In this document: piece after piece, positions 1 to 8,518 of the stretch
How the letters are laid out: the number at the start of each line of letters is the position of its first letter
Numbering within the stretch: the stretch's first letter is position 1
Source of the DNA: Acidimicrobiia bacterium
GTDB lineage: Bacteria; Actinomycetota; Acidimicrobiia; IMCC26256; PALSA-555
DNA: 50,773 bases
Assembly: GCA_040881685.1 (NCBI GenBank)
Contig: JBBECS010000044.1
Location: 2,746-53,518 of the forward strand
Direction: 5' to 3'
Translations under genes and position numbers: made by a program
Notes under the pieces: model-generated
The model's database searches: none
Seen by the model: the letters and a program-made list of their open reading frames with translations, nothing else
Told to the model about the DNA's origin: nothing

Positions 1-2
1 CG

Positions 3-644
3 AGGTCGAGGGCGAGCGCGAGGGCCCGGCTCCTCGAGCCGTTCGACCGTCGATACGGCGGACGGTTCATCGTCCTGGGGCTGGTCGGCTTCCTGGTCAA
101 CCTGTTCAGCGCGCCCTCTTCGCAACTCACGAACCGCTACCTCACACACACGCACGACTTCTCCAACTCGCAGATCGCGCTGTTGCGCGGGGTCACAGCC
201 GGCGTTCCGGGCGTGATCGGTGTCGTCGTCGCCGGACGTCTAGCGGAGTCGCGCGGCCGACGCCTCGTGATCATCGGGGGCCTTCTCGTCGCCACATTGT
301 TCCAAGTCACGTTCTTCCTCGGCAGCGGCGCGCTGTTGTGGATCATGCCGACCGTCTCCATCGTCGCGGCGGCTTGCGCCGGTATCAGCCTCGGCACGAC
401 GAACAACGAGCTCTTCCCTACTGAAGCCCGAGGCACGTCCAACGGGTTCTTGCTCGTATGCGGCGTGGCCGGCGCCGCGCTCGGGCTTCTGCTCGCACCG
501 CGGCTCAAGGACGTGGCCGGCGGGCTCGGACCCGCGATCGCGATGCTCGGCGTGGCACCTCTCGTTGCCGCCTTCTTCCTCGTCCCCCGCCTCCCGGAGA
601 CCCGCGCTCGTAGGCTCGATGAGATCAGCCCTTCGGAGGTGTGA
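3..644 (+). CDS. MFS transporter, C-terminal part (gene runs off the left edge)
   Basis: The frame is open from the first bases of the window to the TGA at 642-644, so this is the C-terminal half of a longer protein whose start lies outside. Several hydrophobic segments are visible, along with a short basic cytoplasmic loop (AGRLAESRGRR) typical of the conserved loops of major facilitator transporters. A second loop reads LFPTEARGTSNGF, similar to the PTxxR loop of sugar and metabolite carriers of this superfamily. It probably moves a small solute across the inner membrane; the substrate cannot be told. The next gene follows at once, suggesting one transcript. Confidence 0.8.
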   Translation, partial: RSRASARARLLEPFDRRYGGRFIVLGLVGFLVNLFSAPSSQLTNRYLTHTHDFSNSQIALLRGVTAGVPGVIGVVVAGRLAESRGRRLVIIGGLLVATLFQVTFFLGSGALLWIMPTVSIVAAACAGISLGTTNNELFPTEARGTSNGFLLVCGVAGAALGLLLAPRLKDVAGGLGPAIAMLGVAPLVAAFFLVPRLPETRARRLDEISPSEV

Positions 645-649
645 TCGAG

Positions 650-1438
650 ATGAGCGATGCGCTGAGCGCCTTCACCGAGTCGACGTTCACTCACGAGGGC
701 CTCGACCGGCAGGTGTTTCGAGCCGGAGGCGGTCCCGCGGTGATCGTCATCCACGAAGTTCCCGGGATCACGCCAGCAGTTGCGGCCTTCGCGCAACGCC
801 TGGTCGACCGCGGCTTCTCGGTGCGGATGCCTTCGTTGTTCGGTACGCCGGGACAGAAGATGTCCGCTGGCTACGTGATCCGGTCCCTCACCCGGGCGTG
901 CGTCGCGAGCGAGTTCGCCGCGTTGGCCCTCGACCGAACCAGCCCCATCATCGGCTGGCTGCGCGCACTCGCCGCGGAGGCCCACGCCGAGTGCGGCGGC
1001 CCTGGGGTAGGTGCGGTCGGCATGTGCTTCACCGGCGGGTTCGCGCTCGGGATGATGGTGGACGAACGGATGCTGGCGCCGGTGCTGAGCCAACCGTCGG
1101 CGCCGTTCCCGATCGGCAAGAAGCGCAAGGCCGCGCTCGGCGTCAGCGATGATGACCTCGAGAAGGTCAAGCGGCGCGGCGCGCAGGGTGCGTGCGTCCT
1201 CGGGTTGCGCTTCACCAAGGATCTCGCGGTTCCCGCCGAGCGCTTCGAGACCCTCCACCGGGAGCTCGGCGACGCCTTCATCGCGGTGGAGATCGACTCG
1301 TCACGCGGGAACCCGAACGGGATCTCACGCTTTGCCCATTCCGTGCTAACCGAGCACCTCGTCGACACGCCGGGTCACCCGACCCGAGCCGCGCTCGACC
1401 GGGTGCTCGCCTTCCTCGAAGAGCGTCTGCGCGCCTAG
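650..1438 (+). CDS. Dienelactone hydrolase family protein
   Basis: This is an alpha/beta hydrolase of the dienelactone hydrolase type. The nucleophile elbow GMCFTGG places a cysteine at about residue 126, as in true dienelactone hydrolases, which use Cys instead of Ser. The N-terminal strand VIVIHEVPG and a histidine near the C-terminus (FAHSVLTEH) fit the fold. A GTG at 641 is in frame, but the GGAGGT Shine-Dalgarno at 635-640 sits about 9 nt before the ATG at 650, so I prefer 650. The start lies just past the transporter stop, so the two are probably co-transcribed. The family hydrolyses lactones and esters in aromatic catabolism; the substrate here is unknown. Confidence 0.85.
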   Translation: MSDALSAFTESTFTHEGLDRQVFRAGGGPAVIVIHEVPGITPAVAAFAQRLVDRGFSVRMPSLFGTPGQKMSAGYVIRSLTRACVASEFAALALDRTSPIIGWLRALAAEAHAECGGPGVGAVGMCFTGGFALGMMVDERMLAPVLSQPSAPFPIGKKRKAALGVSDDDLEKVKRRGAQGACVLGLRFTKDLAVPAERFETLHRELGDAFIAVEIDSSRGNPNGISRFAHSVLTEHLVDTPGHPTRAALDRVLAFLEERLRA

Positions 1439-1443
1439 CCCCG

Positions 1444-2091
1444 TCAGTCGGAGAGCTGTGCCTCGCACACGGTCGCGCCGGCAGGGGTGACGAGCGCCAC
1501 CGTCGGGTGGCCGCTAGCGGGGATCGACACTCGACCGTTCCACTGCCCGCGACCGTCCACGATCGTGATCGTCCCGAGGTTCTCGCCGGTGTCGGAACCA
1601 GCGATGCGCAAGCGCAGCGTGTATCCACCGTCGGGAACCGCGTAGTCGACGCTCACGGCAAGGGCAGCAGGCGTGCCGGCCGAAACGGTGAGCCGTCCTA
1701 CTGGGGTTCCGCCGGCGCCGATCATCGAGACCGTGCGCAGCTCAGGTGCAGCGACCGAGCGCTCGTCGTCTGCATCGATGACCCTGACCACGGCGATGCT
1801 GGTGATCGTGGCTGCGGCGATAGCCGCGGCCACCGCCGTAAGCGTGCGGCGCGTGATGCGTCGGCGCTCGCCGCGAAAGGCGCGGAGCACGCGCCGGTCG
1901 AACCCGGGCGGCGCGTCGACCTGCGGTGCGAGCTGCGGCAAGAGGTCGGCAATCTCGTTGTGCTCGGCGACGACCGCCTGGCAGTTGGCGCAGTCGACGA
2001 GATGGTGCAGGAGCTCGGCACGCTCCGCACCGTCCAGGATGCCGAGCGCGAGCTCGGGTGCACGCTCACGGGCCGTCGCGCAGCTGATCAT
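1444..2091 (-). CDS. Anti-sigma factor with zinc-binding N-terminus (RskA-like)
   Basis: The protein has about 215 residues. Near the N-terminus is a zinc anti-sigma motif, H30-x3-C34-x2-C37 (HLVDCANC), which in this family binds the ECF sigma factor. One hydrophobic membrane segment follows at about residues 77-98, then a beta-rich extracytoplasmic domain like that of RskA-type anti-sigma factors. An upstream TTG at 2127 would overlap the sigma gene; the ATG at 2091, just after the sigma stop at 2102, is the more likely start. It lies directly downstream of the ECF sigma gene, so the pair is a sigma/anti-sigma unit. Release is expected to involve intramembrane proteolysis, as known for RskA. 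Confidence 0.88.
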   Translation of the reverse strand: MISCATARERAPELALGILDGAERAELLHHLVDCANCQAVVAEHNEIADLLPQLAPQVDAPPGFDRRVLRAFRGERRRITRRTLTAVAAAIAAATITSIAVVRVIDADDERSVAAPELRTVSMIGAGGTPVGRLTVSAGTPAALAVSVDYAVPDGGYTLRLRIAGSDTGENLGTITIVDGRGQWNGRVSIPASGHPTVALVTPAGATVCEAQLSD

Positions 2092-2101
2092 CGGCCCGTC
2101 T

Positions 2102-2662
2102 TCATTCGGCACGTTCCTGCGTGACAAGCACGGACCGCAATCGCAACATCGCGGTGCGGATGCGGGTCTTCGCGGTGCCGAGCGGGATGCCTTCCGATTC
2201 CGCTACCTCGCGCGCACTGAAGCCGGCGATGCCCGCGAGCACGATGGCGCGCCGCTGGTCGTCGGGCAGCGTCGTGAGTGCTTGACGTAGCCGGTCGCCG
2301 TCCTCGTGCATCGCGGCGAGCTCGGGAGGTCCGGCGGCGCCGTCGCGCACGGGGAGCTCGACCAGTGCGTCCGGGTCCATCGGCGCTGGGCGCCGGACCC
2401 GCATCACGTCGATTGCCAGGTTCCTCGTGATCGCCAGCAGCCAGGTCGCGACGCTCCCCCGTCTCGGGTCGTAGGCGGCGCCGTGGCGCCACGCCCGCAC
2501 GAGCGCTTCTTGGGCGACGTCCTCGGCCGTGCGGGGGTCGCCCACGATCGTGATCGCCAGACCGAACACGCGCCGTTGGAACCGGGCGACGAACGCCGCC
2601 GCGGCCCCGGTATCGCCGGCCACCATCCCGGCCAGCAAGGCATCGTCGGCAACGGACCACAT
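2102..2662 (-). CDS. ECF-family RNA polymerase sigma factor
   Basis: The protein has 186 residues, normal for an extracytoplasmic-function sigma factor. Region 2 is recognisable by the core sequence TAEDVAQEALVRAWR and the following WLLAITRNLAID. Region 4 carries LPDDQRRAIVLAGIAGFSA and a helix-turn-helix ending GTAKTRIRTAMLRLR. Regions 1.1 and 3 are absent, as expected. It is followed at once by its anti-sigma factor and is divergent from the cupredoxin gene at 2786, across a 123-nt shared upstream region. ECF genes often autoregulate, so that region is the natural place for its promoter, but I could not identify a convincing -35/-10 pair. Confidence 0.93.
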   Translation of the reverse strand: MWSVADDALLAGMVAGDTGAAAAFVARFQRRVFGLAITIVGDPRTAEDVAQEALVRAWRHGAAYDPRRGSVATWLLAITRNLAIDVMRVRRPAPMDPDALVELPVRDGAAGPPELAAMHEDGDRLRQALTTLPDDQRRAIVLAGIAGFSAREVAESEGIPLGTAKTRIRTAMLRLRSVLVTQERAE

Positions 2663-2785
2663 GACGGAATACGGCCGAGCGGCGCCAGCGGATTGACATG
2701 CCCGGCCTCCGGGAACTTACCCCGGCAGAGGCAATCCGTTCGTCGCCCAGACCCGTAGTCCCCTCGAGACCCAAGGAGGACCGCC

Positions 2786-3262
2786 ATGCGCAAGGCGCTC
2801 GTGATCTTCGTCGCCCTCGCCGCGGCTGCGAGCATCGCCCTGCCGGCGGCTGCGTGGGGGCCCACGAAGAAGAAGCCGGTCAAGCTCGAGGGCAAGGTGA
2901 ACAACAAGGGAACGGAGAAGGTCAAGGACGGCGCGATCGAGATCAGCGCCGACGACTACTTCTTCGACGCCACGTTCATCAAGGGTGTCAAGGGCGAGAC
3001 GGTGTCCGTCACCGTCACGAACGACGGCGCCGAGCAACACACGTTCACCATCGATAGCCAGGACATCGACGAGACGATCACCCAGGACGACTCGATCACG
3101 GTGGACGTCAAGATTCCGGCCAACGGCAAGCCCGTGCCCGGGTACTGCAACATTCACATCGGTGAGGGAATGAAGTTCGCGTTCTTCTCGAGATCCGGGA
3201 GCAAGGTCAGCTCCGAAGACAAGCCGGACACGAACCCGCCCACGGGAGGGTACGGGTACTAG
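2786..3262 (+). CDS. Secreted cupredoxin-like (blue copper) protein
   Basis: The protein has 158 residues with a clear Sec signal peptide (MRKALVIF followed by an Ala-rich core, likely cleaved near AAA-W24). The mature part is a single beta-sandwich domain. The type-1 copper ligands can be read off: H85 in EQHTFTI, then C121, H124 and M129 in YCNIHIGEGM. It probably binds copper and carries electrons outside the membrane. The tail is Gly/Tyr rich. The start is certain: AAGGAGGA lies 5 nt before the ATG. The divergent ECF sigma/anti-sigma pair next door may control it, which is an inference from position only. Confidence 0.85.
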   Translation: MRKALVIFVALAAAASIALPAAAWGPTKKKPVKLEGKVNNKGTEKVKDGAIEISADDYFFDATFIKGVKGETVSVTVTNDGAEQHTFTIDSQDIDETITQDDSITVDVKIPANGKPVPGYCNIHIGEGMKFAFFSRSGSKVSSEDKPDTNPPTGGYGY

Positions 3263-3302
3263 CCAGGCGTACTGAGAACCGAATCTCCAACCCCCCCGCA
3301 TG

Positions 3303-3330
3303 CGGTGGGCGGCCTCCTGGCCGCCCACCG
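3303..3330. terminator. Perfect 12-bp hairpin between convergent genes
   Basis: CGGTGGGCGGCC (3303-3314) is followed by TCCT and its exact complement (3319-3330). It lies between the cupredoxin stop and the stop of the convergent HIT-like gene, so it could end transcription from both sides. There is no T-tract, so it would be an atypical intrinsic terminator. Confidence 0.6.
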
Positions 3331-3338
3331 TTGCGCGC

Positions 3339-3665
3339 CTACTGCTTTCGACGCAGACCGTGACCGAAGAAGCCGCCCTTGGGTCGGGCGTGCGCGTGGT
3401 AGTGGTCCGGGATGTTGCGCATGTTGTCATCGACGTAGTGCTCGAACTCGAAGTGCGTCCCGACGACCTCAGCCAGCCGGGTGTGCATGTAGTCGAGGGC
3501 GTCGGGTGACGGTTCGGTGTGGTGCACCCGCCACACCACCATGGGCACGGCGCAGATCTCGCACTCCGCGATCCAGCACACGTCATCCTCGTGGAACCAC
3601 TCGGTGATGCGAGCGGCCTCGCACAGGTCGCACTCGTCAGAGGGTGGGAACGACGGTTCGGTCAT
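3339..3665 (-). CDS. Small HIT-like protein with CxxC pairs
   Basis: The protein has 108 residues. It carries two CxxC pairs, C12-C15 and C35-C38, and a run H88-x-H90-x-H92 (NIPDHYHAHAR) that matches the histidine-triad pattern of HIT nucleotide hydrolases/transferases. The upstream VWRVHHT strand also resembles the HIT core. It is shorter than usual HIT proteins. Its start overlaps the trpA stop by 4 nt, so its translation is probably coupled to trpA. Molecular function is not known; a zinc-bound nucleotide-binding fold is the best guess. Confidence 0.6.
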   Translation of the reverse strand: MTEPSFPPSDECDLCEAARITEWFHEDDVCWIAECEICAVPMVVWRVHHTEPSPDALDYMHTRLAEVVGTHFEFEHYVDDNMRNIPDHYHAHARPKGGFFGHGLRRKQ

Positions 3666-4432
3666 TCGTCCAGTGCCTTGCGCAGCTCGCCGATGAACGC
3701 GCCCGCGCCCTCCGGGCCGTCACCGTCCAACAACCGCTTGATGAGGGCGCTGCCGACGATCACACCATCGGCCGCCGCGGCTCCCTCCACCGCTTGCGGC
3801 CCGGTCGAGATGCCGATGCCGAGAAGGCTCGGGCGGTCGGTCATGGCCTTGAGCCTCCGGCCCATGTCGGTTGCGTTCACCGCGAGACTGTCGCGCTCGC
3901 CGGTCACGCCGAGCAGCGACACCCCGTAGACGAACCCTCGAGAACGTTCGCAGATCCGGGCGAGGCGATCGTCGGGAGTGGTCGGCGCCGCGAGGAGCAC
4001 GGTCTCGATGCCGGCGGCGTCGGCTGCGTCGCCCCACCCATCGAGCTCGTCGAGAGGGAGGTCCGGGACGATCGCGCCGTCGATGCCGGCGTCGGCGAGA
4101 GATGCCGCGAATCGTTCGTGCCCGGTGTGGTGCACCGGGTTGTAATACGTCATGACGGCCAGCGGAGCATCGACGTCGAGCTTCGCAGCCTCGGCGACGA
4201 TCGTGGCCGGAGTCGCACCCGCGTCGAGTGCGCGCTGCGACGCCTCCTGGATCGTCGGACCGTCCATCACCGGGTCCGAGAACGGGATGCCGATCTCGAC
4301 GGCGTCCGCGCCGGCGTCGACCACGGCCCGCACGACGTCCAGCCAATCCGGCCCGAGCCCGCCGGTCACGTAGGGAACAAGCAGCTTGGCGCCCGCGTCG
4401 CGACGCGCGCGCAGGTGTGCTTCGAGTCTCAA
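3662..4432 (-). CDS. trpA: Tryptophan synthase alpha chain
   Basis: This is the alpha subunit that cleaves indole-3-glycerol phosphate to indole and glyceraldehyde 3-phosphate, passing indole to TrpB. It has 256 residues, normal length. The catalytic glutamate motif [15 protein letters not shown] and the aspartate loop IVPDLPLDE are present, and the phosphate-binding GIGIS segment follows near the C-terminus. Its ATG overlaps the trpB stop by 4 nt, and its own stop overlaps the next small gene by 4 nt, so all three are translationally coupled. Confidence 0.97.
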   Translation of the reverse strand: MRLEAHLRARRDAGAKLLVPYVTGGLGPDWLDVVRAVVDAGADAVEIGIPFSDPVMDGPTIQEASQRALDAGATPATIVAEAAKLDVDAPLAVMTYYNPVHHTGHERFAASLADAGIDGAIVPDLPLDELDGWGDAADAAGIETVLLAAPTTPDDRLARICERSRGFVYGVSLLGVTGERDSLAVNATDMGRRLKAMTDRPSLLGIGISTGPQAVEGAAAADGVIVGSALIKRLLDGDGPEGAGAFIGELRKALDE

Positions 4433-5664
4433 CCGAGTTCCGTTCCGAGGCGCTCGGCGACCTGCGCGGCGTCCTTGTCGCCGCGTCCCGAGAGGGTCAC
4501 GAGCACGGTCGAGCCCGATGGCACCTCGTGCCCCGCCTCACGGGCGAGCCAACCGATCGCGTGGGCGGGCTCGAGCGCTGGCACGATGCCTTCGGTGGCC
4601 GAGAGCACCTGGAACCCTCCGAGCGCCTCGTCGTCGGTCGCCGAGTGGTACTCGGCGCGACCCTCCGAAGCGAGCGCGGCGTGCTCAGGACCGACGCCCG
4701 GGTAGTCGAGCCCGGCGCTGATCGAGTGCGCCTCGAGGATCTGGCCTTCCTCGCTCTGGAGGAACAACGAACGCGCGCCATGGAGAACACCGGGCACCCC
4801 GCGCGTGATCGACGCGCCGTGCTGCCCGCTCTCGAGACCCAGGCCCGCCGCCTCGATGCCGATGAGGCGCGCGCTCGTGTCCAGGAAGCCCGCGAATGTG
4901 CCGATCGCGTTCGAGCCGCCTCCGACGCAGGCCACGACCACATCGGGATCGTGACCGCCCAGGATCGTTCGACACTGTTCGCGCGCTTCGTCACCGACGA
5001 TGCGCTGGAACTCGCGAACCATCCACGGGTAGGGATGGGGCCCGACGACCGAGCCGATGCAGTAGTGCGTGTCCTCGACGGTCCCCACCCAGTCGCGCAG
5101 CGCGTCGTTGATCGCATCCTTGAGCGTGGCACTCCCCGACTCCACGGGCACGACCTCGGCACCGAGGAGCCTCATCCGCCAGACGTTGAGTGCCTGCCGT
5201 TCGACATCGACAGCACCCATGAAGACGGTGCAGTCCAGCCCGAACAACGCGGCAGCGGTCGCGGTCGCAACACCGTGCTGACCGGCGCCGGTCTCGGCGA
5301 TCAACCGATGCTTCCCCATGCGCTGGGTGAGTAGCGCTTGGCCGAGCACGTTGTTGATCTTGTGCGAGCCGGTGTGCGTCAGGTCCTCACGTTTGAGGAG
5401 CACGCGCACACCGAGGCGCTCCGACAACCGGCGACACTCGGTCACGGGCGTCGGCCGGCCCGCGTAGTTCGTAAGCAGGTGCGCGAGCTCGTCGCGGAAC
5501 TCCGTGGACGCCCACGCGACCCGGAAGGCCTCTTCGAGCTGTTCCAACGCCGGGACGAGCGATTCAGGAACGAACCGACCGCCGAACTCGCCGAAGCGGC
5601 CGAGTCCGGTCGGTACCGGCCCCGAACCCTCGAGCCGTACCGGCGCTCCGCGCGCGATCCCCAT
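4429..5664 (-). CDS. trpB: Tryptophan synthase beta chain
   Basis: This is the PLP enzyme that joins indole and serine to give tryptophan. It has 411 residues. The PLP lysine is in [17 protein letters not shown] follows it, and GGGSNAIG is the phosphate-binding loop. The ORF can begin at a GTG at 5667, but GAGGAG lies 4 nt upstream of the ATG at 5664, so I use the ATG. It is separated from trpF by about 70 nt, so it may have its own promoter in addition to readthrough. Confidence 0.97.
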   Translation of the reverse strand: MGIARGAPVRLEGSGPVPTGLGRFGEFGGRFVPESLVPALEQLEEAFRVAWASTEFRDELAHLLTNYAGRPTPVTECRRLSERLGVRVLLKREDLTHTGSHKINNVLGQALLTQRMGKHRLIAETGAGQHGVATATAAALFGLDCTVFMGAVDVERQALNVWRMRLLGAEVVPVESGSATLKDAINDALRDWVGTVEDTHYCIGSVVGPHPYPWMVREFQRIVGDEAREQCRTILGGHDPDVVVACVGGGSNAIGTFAGFLDTSARLIGIEAAGLGLESGQHGASITRGVPGVLHGARSLFLQSEEGQILEAHSISAGLDYPGVGPEHAALASEGRAEYHSATDDEALGGFQVLSATEGIVPALEPAHAIGWLAREAGHEVPSGSTVLVTLSGRGDKDAAQVAERLGTELG

Positions 5665-5712
5665 CACACTCCTCAGTTGGCGTCTCTCACGACAAGGTCA
5701 CACCACACCCTG

Positions 5713-5734
5713 CCGAACGACCAAATCGTTTCGG
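5713..5734 (-). terminator. Weak hairpin immediately after trpF
   Basis: On the minus strand CCGAAACGA - TTTGG - TCGTTCGG folds with eight pairs and one bulged A, starting at the trpF stop. It could attenuate trpF-trpB readthrough. There is no T-tract, and it may be chance. Confidence 0.25.
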
Positions 5735-6427
5735 TTACGCCGGTCGCTCGTCCACCTGCCAGTCGTAGGGTCCGAAGGATCCGTCGTCGGGATCCCAACC
5801 ATCGACGGCGAGCTCGTCGGCGGTGGCGCGCACAGCTTCGATGAACCGGCGCATCCGAGCCGCGTCCTTACGACCGGAGCCAGGTGAGGTCTCGACGCCG
5901 GTCGACACGTCGACGCCCCACGGCCGCACGCGCCGGATCGCGTCGGCCACGTTGTCGGGCGTCAAGCCCCCCGCGAGCAGCAGCCGCGCGCCGGGAGGCA
6001 CGCCCTCGGCCAGCGACCAGTCGAACACGCGCCCAGAGCCTGGTTCCGGGGCATCGACGAGGACGATCTGTGCGCCGCCATCGGCCACCGAGGCGATCCC
6101 GGGGTCACCCGCAGCGAAGCCCTGGATCACGAGCGGGACGCGCTCACGAACCCAGCGCACCTCGGATGCAGGCTCGCGCCCGTGCAGCTGGGCGCCGCCG
6201 AGCCCAAGGCTGTTCACCACATCGACGACCCGCTCGGGCCGCTCGTCGCGGAACACGCCGATCGTGGTGATCGTCGCGGGCAGGCGCCGCAGGATCGGAG
6301 CCACATCGGCCGGCGAGACGAGGCGTGGGCTCCCGGGCGCGAACATAAAGCCGAGCGCGTCAGCATCGAGCGCGACGGCGAGCAGCGCGTCCTCTTCGTT
6401 CGCGATGCCGCAGATCTTCACGAACAC
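5735..6427 (-). CDS. trpF: Phosphoribosylanthranilate isomerase
   Basis: This TIM-barrel enzyme does the Amadori rearrangement of phosphoribosylanthranilate in tryptophan synthesis. The N-terminal FVKICGI holds the catalytic cysteine. The catalytic aspartate region reads VLVDAPEPGSGRVFDW, and the phosphate loop LLAGGLTPDNV and DVSTGVETSPGSGRKD follow. It has 230 residues. The start is GTG; an in-frame GTG at 6421 is possible. Many actinobacteria lack trpF because PriA (HisA) serves both pathways, so a dedicated trpF is a useful marker here. It lies 5' of trpB and is divergent from the PAP2 gene. Confidence 0.95.
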   Translation of the reverse strand: MFVKICGIANEEDALLAVALDADALGFMFAPGSPRLVSPADVAPILRRLPATITTIGVFRDERPERVVDVVNSLGLGGAQLHGREPASEVRWVRERVPLVIQGFAAGDPGIASVADGGAQIVLVDAPEPGSGRVFDWSLAEGVPPGARLLLAGGLTPDNVADAIRRVRPWGVDVSTGVETSPGSGRKDAARMRRFIEAVRATADELAVDGWDPDDGSFGPYDWQVDERPA

Positions 6428-6484
6428 ACGTACGACGGTACCGGACGCCCGCTACGGGGCTTGACCATTACGCTCTCGGCGCTC

Positions 6485-7432
6485 ATGGGACCGGCGACGC
6501 AGCAGAAGACGACGACAGCCAAGCTGCCGAGCGCCGCTGCGTGGCTCGTGCGCTACCGGCTCCCGATCGTTGGCGCGTATCTCGCGGCCTCCATCGTGGT
6601 GGCGATCGCCTTCTCGGTTCCCGAGCGCCAGTACATGTGGTTCTGGCTCGCGGTCGCCATCGTTCTTGCCGGCGCGTACAACCCGCATCCGATCGCAAAG
6701 GTGATCATCGACTGGCTGCCGGTGCTGGTGATCCTCGCGGGCTATGACTTCGTTCGCAGCTTCGCCGGAGAGCTCGTGCCCCGCGCGGTGATTGAACCAC
6801 AGTTGCGCTTCGACGAGATCGTGTTCGGCGGCACCGCACCGACCGTGCTGCTCCAAGACTGGTTCGACGTCCGCAAACGGCCGCACCCGTGGGACTACGC
6901 GGTGTTCTGCGTCTACCTGTCGCACTTCGTCATGACGCCGTGCTTCGCCCTCTACCTCTACTTGCGCGACCGCCCGCGTTTTCGCCGCTTCGCGATGGTG
7001 ATCCTGGCGGTGTCGCTCGCCGGCTTCGTCACCTACTTCATCCTGCCAGCCGCACCACCGTGGTACGCGAGCGAGAAGGGCGACCTCGAGCCGACCATCC
7101 GGGTCGTGCAGCGGGTCTGGGAGGCGCTCGGGGTATCCGGCGCCGCAGATGCGTTCGCCGGTCGCAACACCAACGTGGCCAACCCGGTGGCGGCACTCCC
7201 CTCCCTCCACGCGGCCTGGCCGTTCTTGATGCTGCTCTTCGTATGGCGGCGAGCACCGCGCGGGCGCTGGCTCGCGCTCGCATACAACGCTGCGATGATC
7301 TTCATGCTCGTATACGGGGCCGAGCACTACGTGAGCGACGTCCTGCTCGGGTGGCTCTACGCCGTGGTGATCTTCGTCATCGTCAGCCGGCTGCTCGACC
7401 GGCCGTCGAACGCGGTCACGACGCCGAGCTAG
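6485..7432 (+). CDS. PAP2-superfamily integral membrane protein (Aur1/IPT-like)
   Basis: The protein has about 315 residues and six or more hydrophobic segments. The PAP2 phosphatase/transferase signatures are visible: PSLHAAWP (C2, conserved His) and EHYVSDVLLGW (C3, His and Asp). This arrangement matches the PAP2 subgroup that includes inositol phosphotransferases and phosphatidic-acid-type phosphatases. It probably transfers or removes a phospho-head group on a lipid at the membrane. I chose the ATG at 6485; a TTG at 6461 is in frame, and neither has a strong ribosome site. The 3' end overlaps the convergent glycosyltransferase gene by 17 nt. Confidence 0.8.
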   Translation: MGPATQQKTTTAKLPSAAAWLVRYRLPIVGAYLAASIVVAIAFSVPERQYMWFWLAVAIVLAGAYNPHPIAKVIIDWLPVLVILAGYDFVRSFAGELVPRAVIEPQLRFDEIVFGGTAPTVLLQDWFDVRKRPHPWDYAVFCVYLSHFVMTPCFALYLYLRDRPRFRRFAMVILAVSLAGFVTYFILPAAPPWYASEKGDLEPTIRVVQRVWEALGVSGAADAFAGRNTNVANPVAALPSLHAAWPFLMLLFVWRRAPRGRWLALAYNAAMIFMLVYGAEHYVSDVLLGWLYAVVIFVIVSRLLDRPSNAVTTPS

Positions 7433-8447
7433 CCACCTCGCCGAGCAGCACCTCGTACGCATCCACCATCCGATCGGCGGAGAAGTGCTCGACAACGTGC
7501 TCGCGGCACGCGTTCGGATCACAGCGGTCGACGGCGTGGACGGCTTCGACGAGATCATCGATCGACTCGCGCAGATATCCCGTGACACCGTCCACCACGA
7601 CCTCGACCGCGGCACCGGCCGGGCACGTGACGACGGGCGTGCCGCAGGCCATGGCCTCGACCATCACCAGACCGAAGGGTTCTGGCCAGTCGATCGGGAA
7701 CACCATCGCCTTGGCGCGTGACAACAGGTCGACCTTGACCTCGTGCGGCACCGCTTCGTACACCTCGACCTCGTCGGTGAGGAGCGGCACGACGATCTCG
7801 TCCCAGTAGGAGCGCTCGAACGGCTCGGCCTTCTTGACGATCATGGCCAGCGGCAGTCCGGCCCGGCGCGCCACCTCGATGGCGCGGGTCGTCCCCTTGT
7901 CCGGGTTGGCTCTCCCCACGTAGACGAGGAACTCGTCCTTGGCTTCGCGGAGCGGATAGGCGTCGAGATCGATCCCGTTGTGCACCGTCGCCGCATACCG
8001 CAACGCCGTGTTGTCGCGCCGCTGCGCGTTGCTGATCGCTACCAGGTGCACCCGCTGGTCGATCAGCGAGTAGTAGCGGCGGGTCGGCTCCGTCCACGGT
8101 CCGTGCAGCGTGTGCACGACCGGTGGGCGGCCGCCGAGCACCGCGGCTAGCGAGGGGCCCACGATCCCGGAATGGTCGTGCACCACGTCGAACCGGCCGA
8201 CGTCGAGGTACGACGAGAGCGCATGGAACGCGTCGAACCACATGTTGCCGAGGAGGGACGGATCAGGAGGATCGTCCAGCGGGCTCACGAGCTCCGCCTT
8301 GGTGTTCGAGCCCCCGGAGGCGAACAGCGTCACCTCGTGGCCGCGGGCCTCCAGCCCGTCGGCCAGCAGCGAGACGACGAGCTCGATGCCGCCGTAATGG
8401 CGAGGAGGGACGGTGAACCACGGCGGAGCGATCTCGGCGATGCGCAC
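7416..8447 (-). CDS. Glycosyltransferase family 4 (GT-B fold)
   Basis: The protein has 343 residues with the two Rossmann-like halves of a GT-B enzyme. The N-terminal half shows a glycine-rich acceptor loop (PPRHYGGIELVV) and VVHDHSG. The C-terminal half has the sugar-nucleotide signature EPFGLVMVEAMACGTPVV, an E-x7-E pattern typical of GT4. It likely transfers a sugar from a nucleotide donor; donor and acceptor are unknown. It is divergent from the debranching-type gene at 8519, suggesting shared regulation, and may serve a glycan or glycoside pathway with it. Confidence 0.85.
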   Translation of the reverse strand: MRIAEIAPPWFTVPPRHYGGIELVVSLLADGLEARGHEVTLFASGGSNTKAELVSPLDDPPDPSLLGNMWFDAFHALSSYLDVGRFDVVHDHSGIVGPSLAAVLGGRPPVVHTLHGPWTEPTRRYYSLIDQRVHLVAISNAQRRDNTALRYAATVHNGIDLDAYPLREAKDEFLVYVGRANPDKGTTRAIEVARRAGLPLAMIVKKAEPFERSYWDEIVVPLLTDEVEVYEAVPHEVKVDLLSRAKAMVFPIDWPEPFGLVMVEAMACGTPVVTCPAGAAVEVVVDGVTGYLRESIDDLVEAVHAVDRCDPNACREHVVEHFSADRMVDAYEVLLGEVASSAS

Positions 8448-8518
8448 CCGGTCATCGTCTCACGCTCAGACGGGGTTGGTGGCACCGGAAGCACCCGTGC
8501 GCTTGTCACAATGGGCCC

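Noticed and set aside
137-1258. Long minus-strand open frame over the MFS and hydrolase genes
   Set aside because: It shows no family motifs and lies antisense to two genes with clear ones; long antisense frames are expected at this GC content.
2663-2785. ECF-type promoter between the sigma and cupredoxin genes
   Set aside because: A GGAAC-like box at about 2711 exists, but the next candidate -10 box is about 20 nt away, too far for a confident call.
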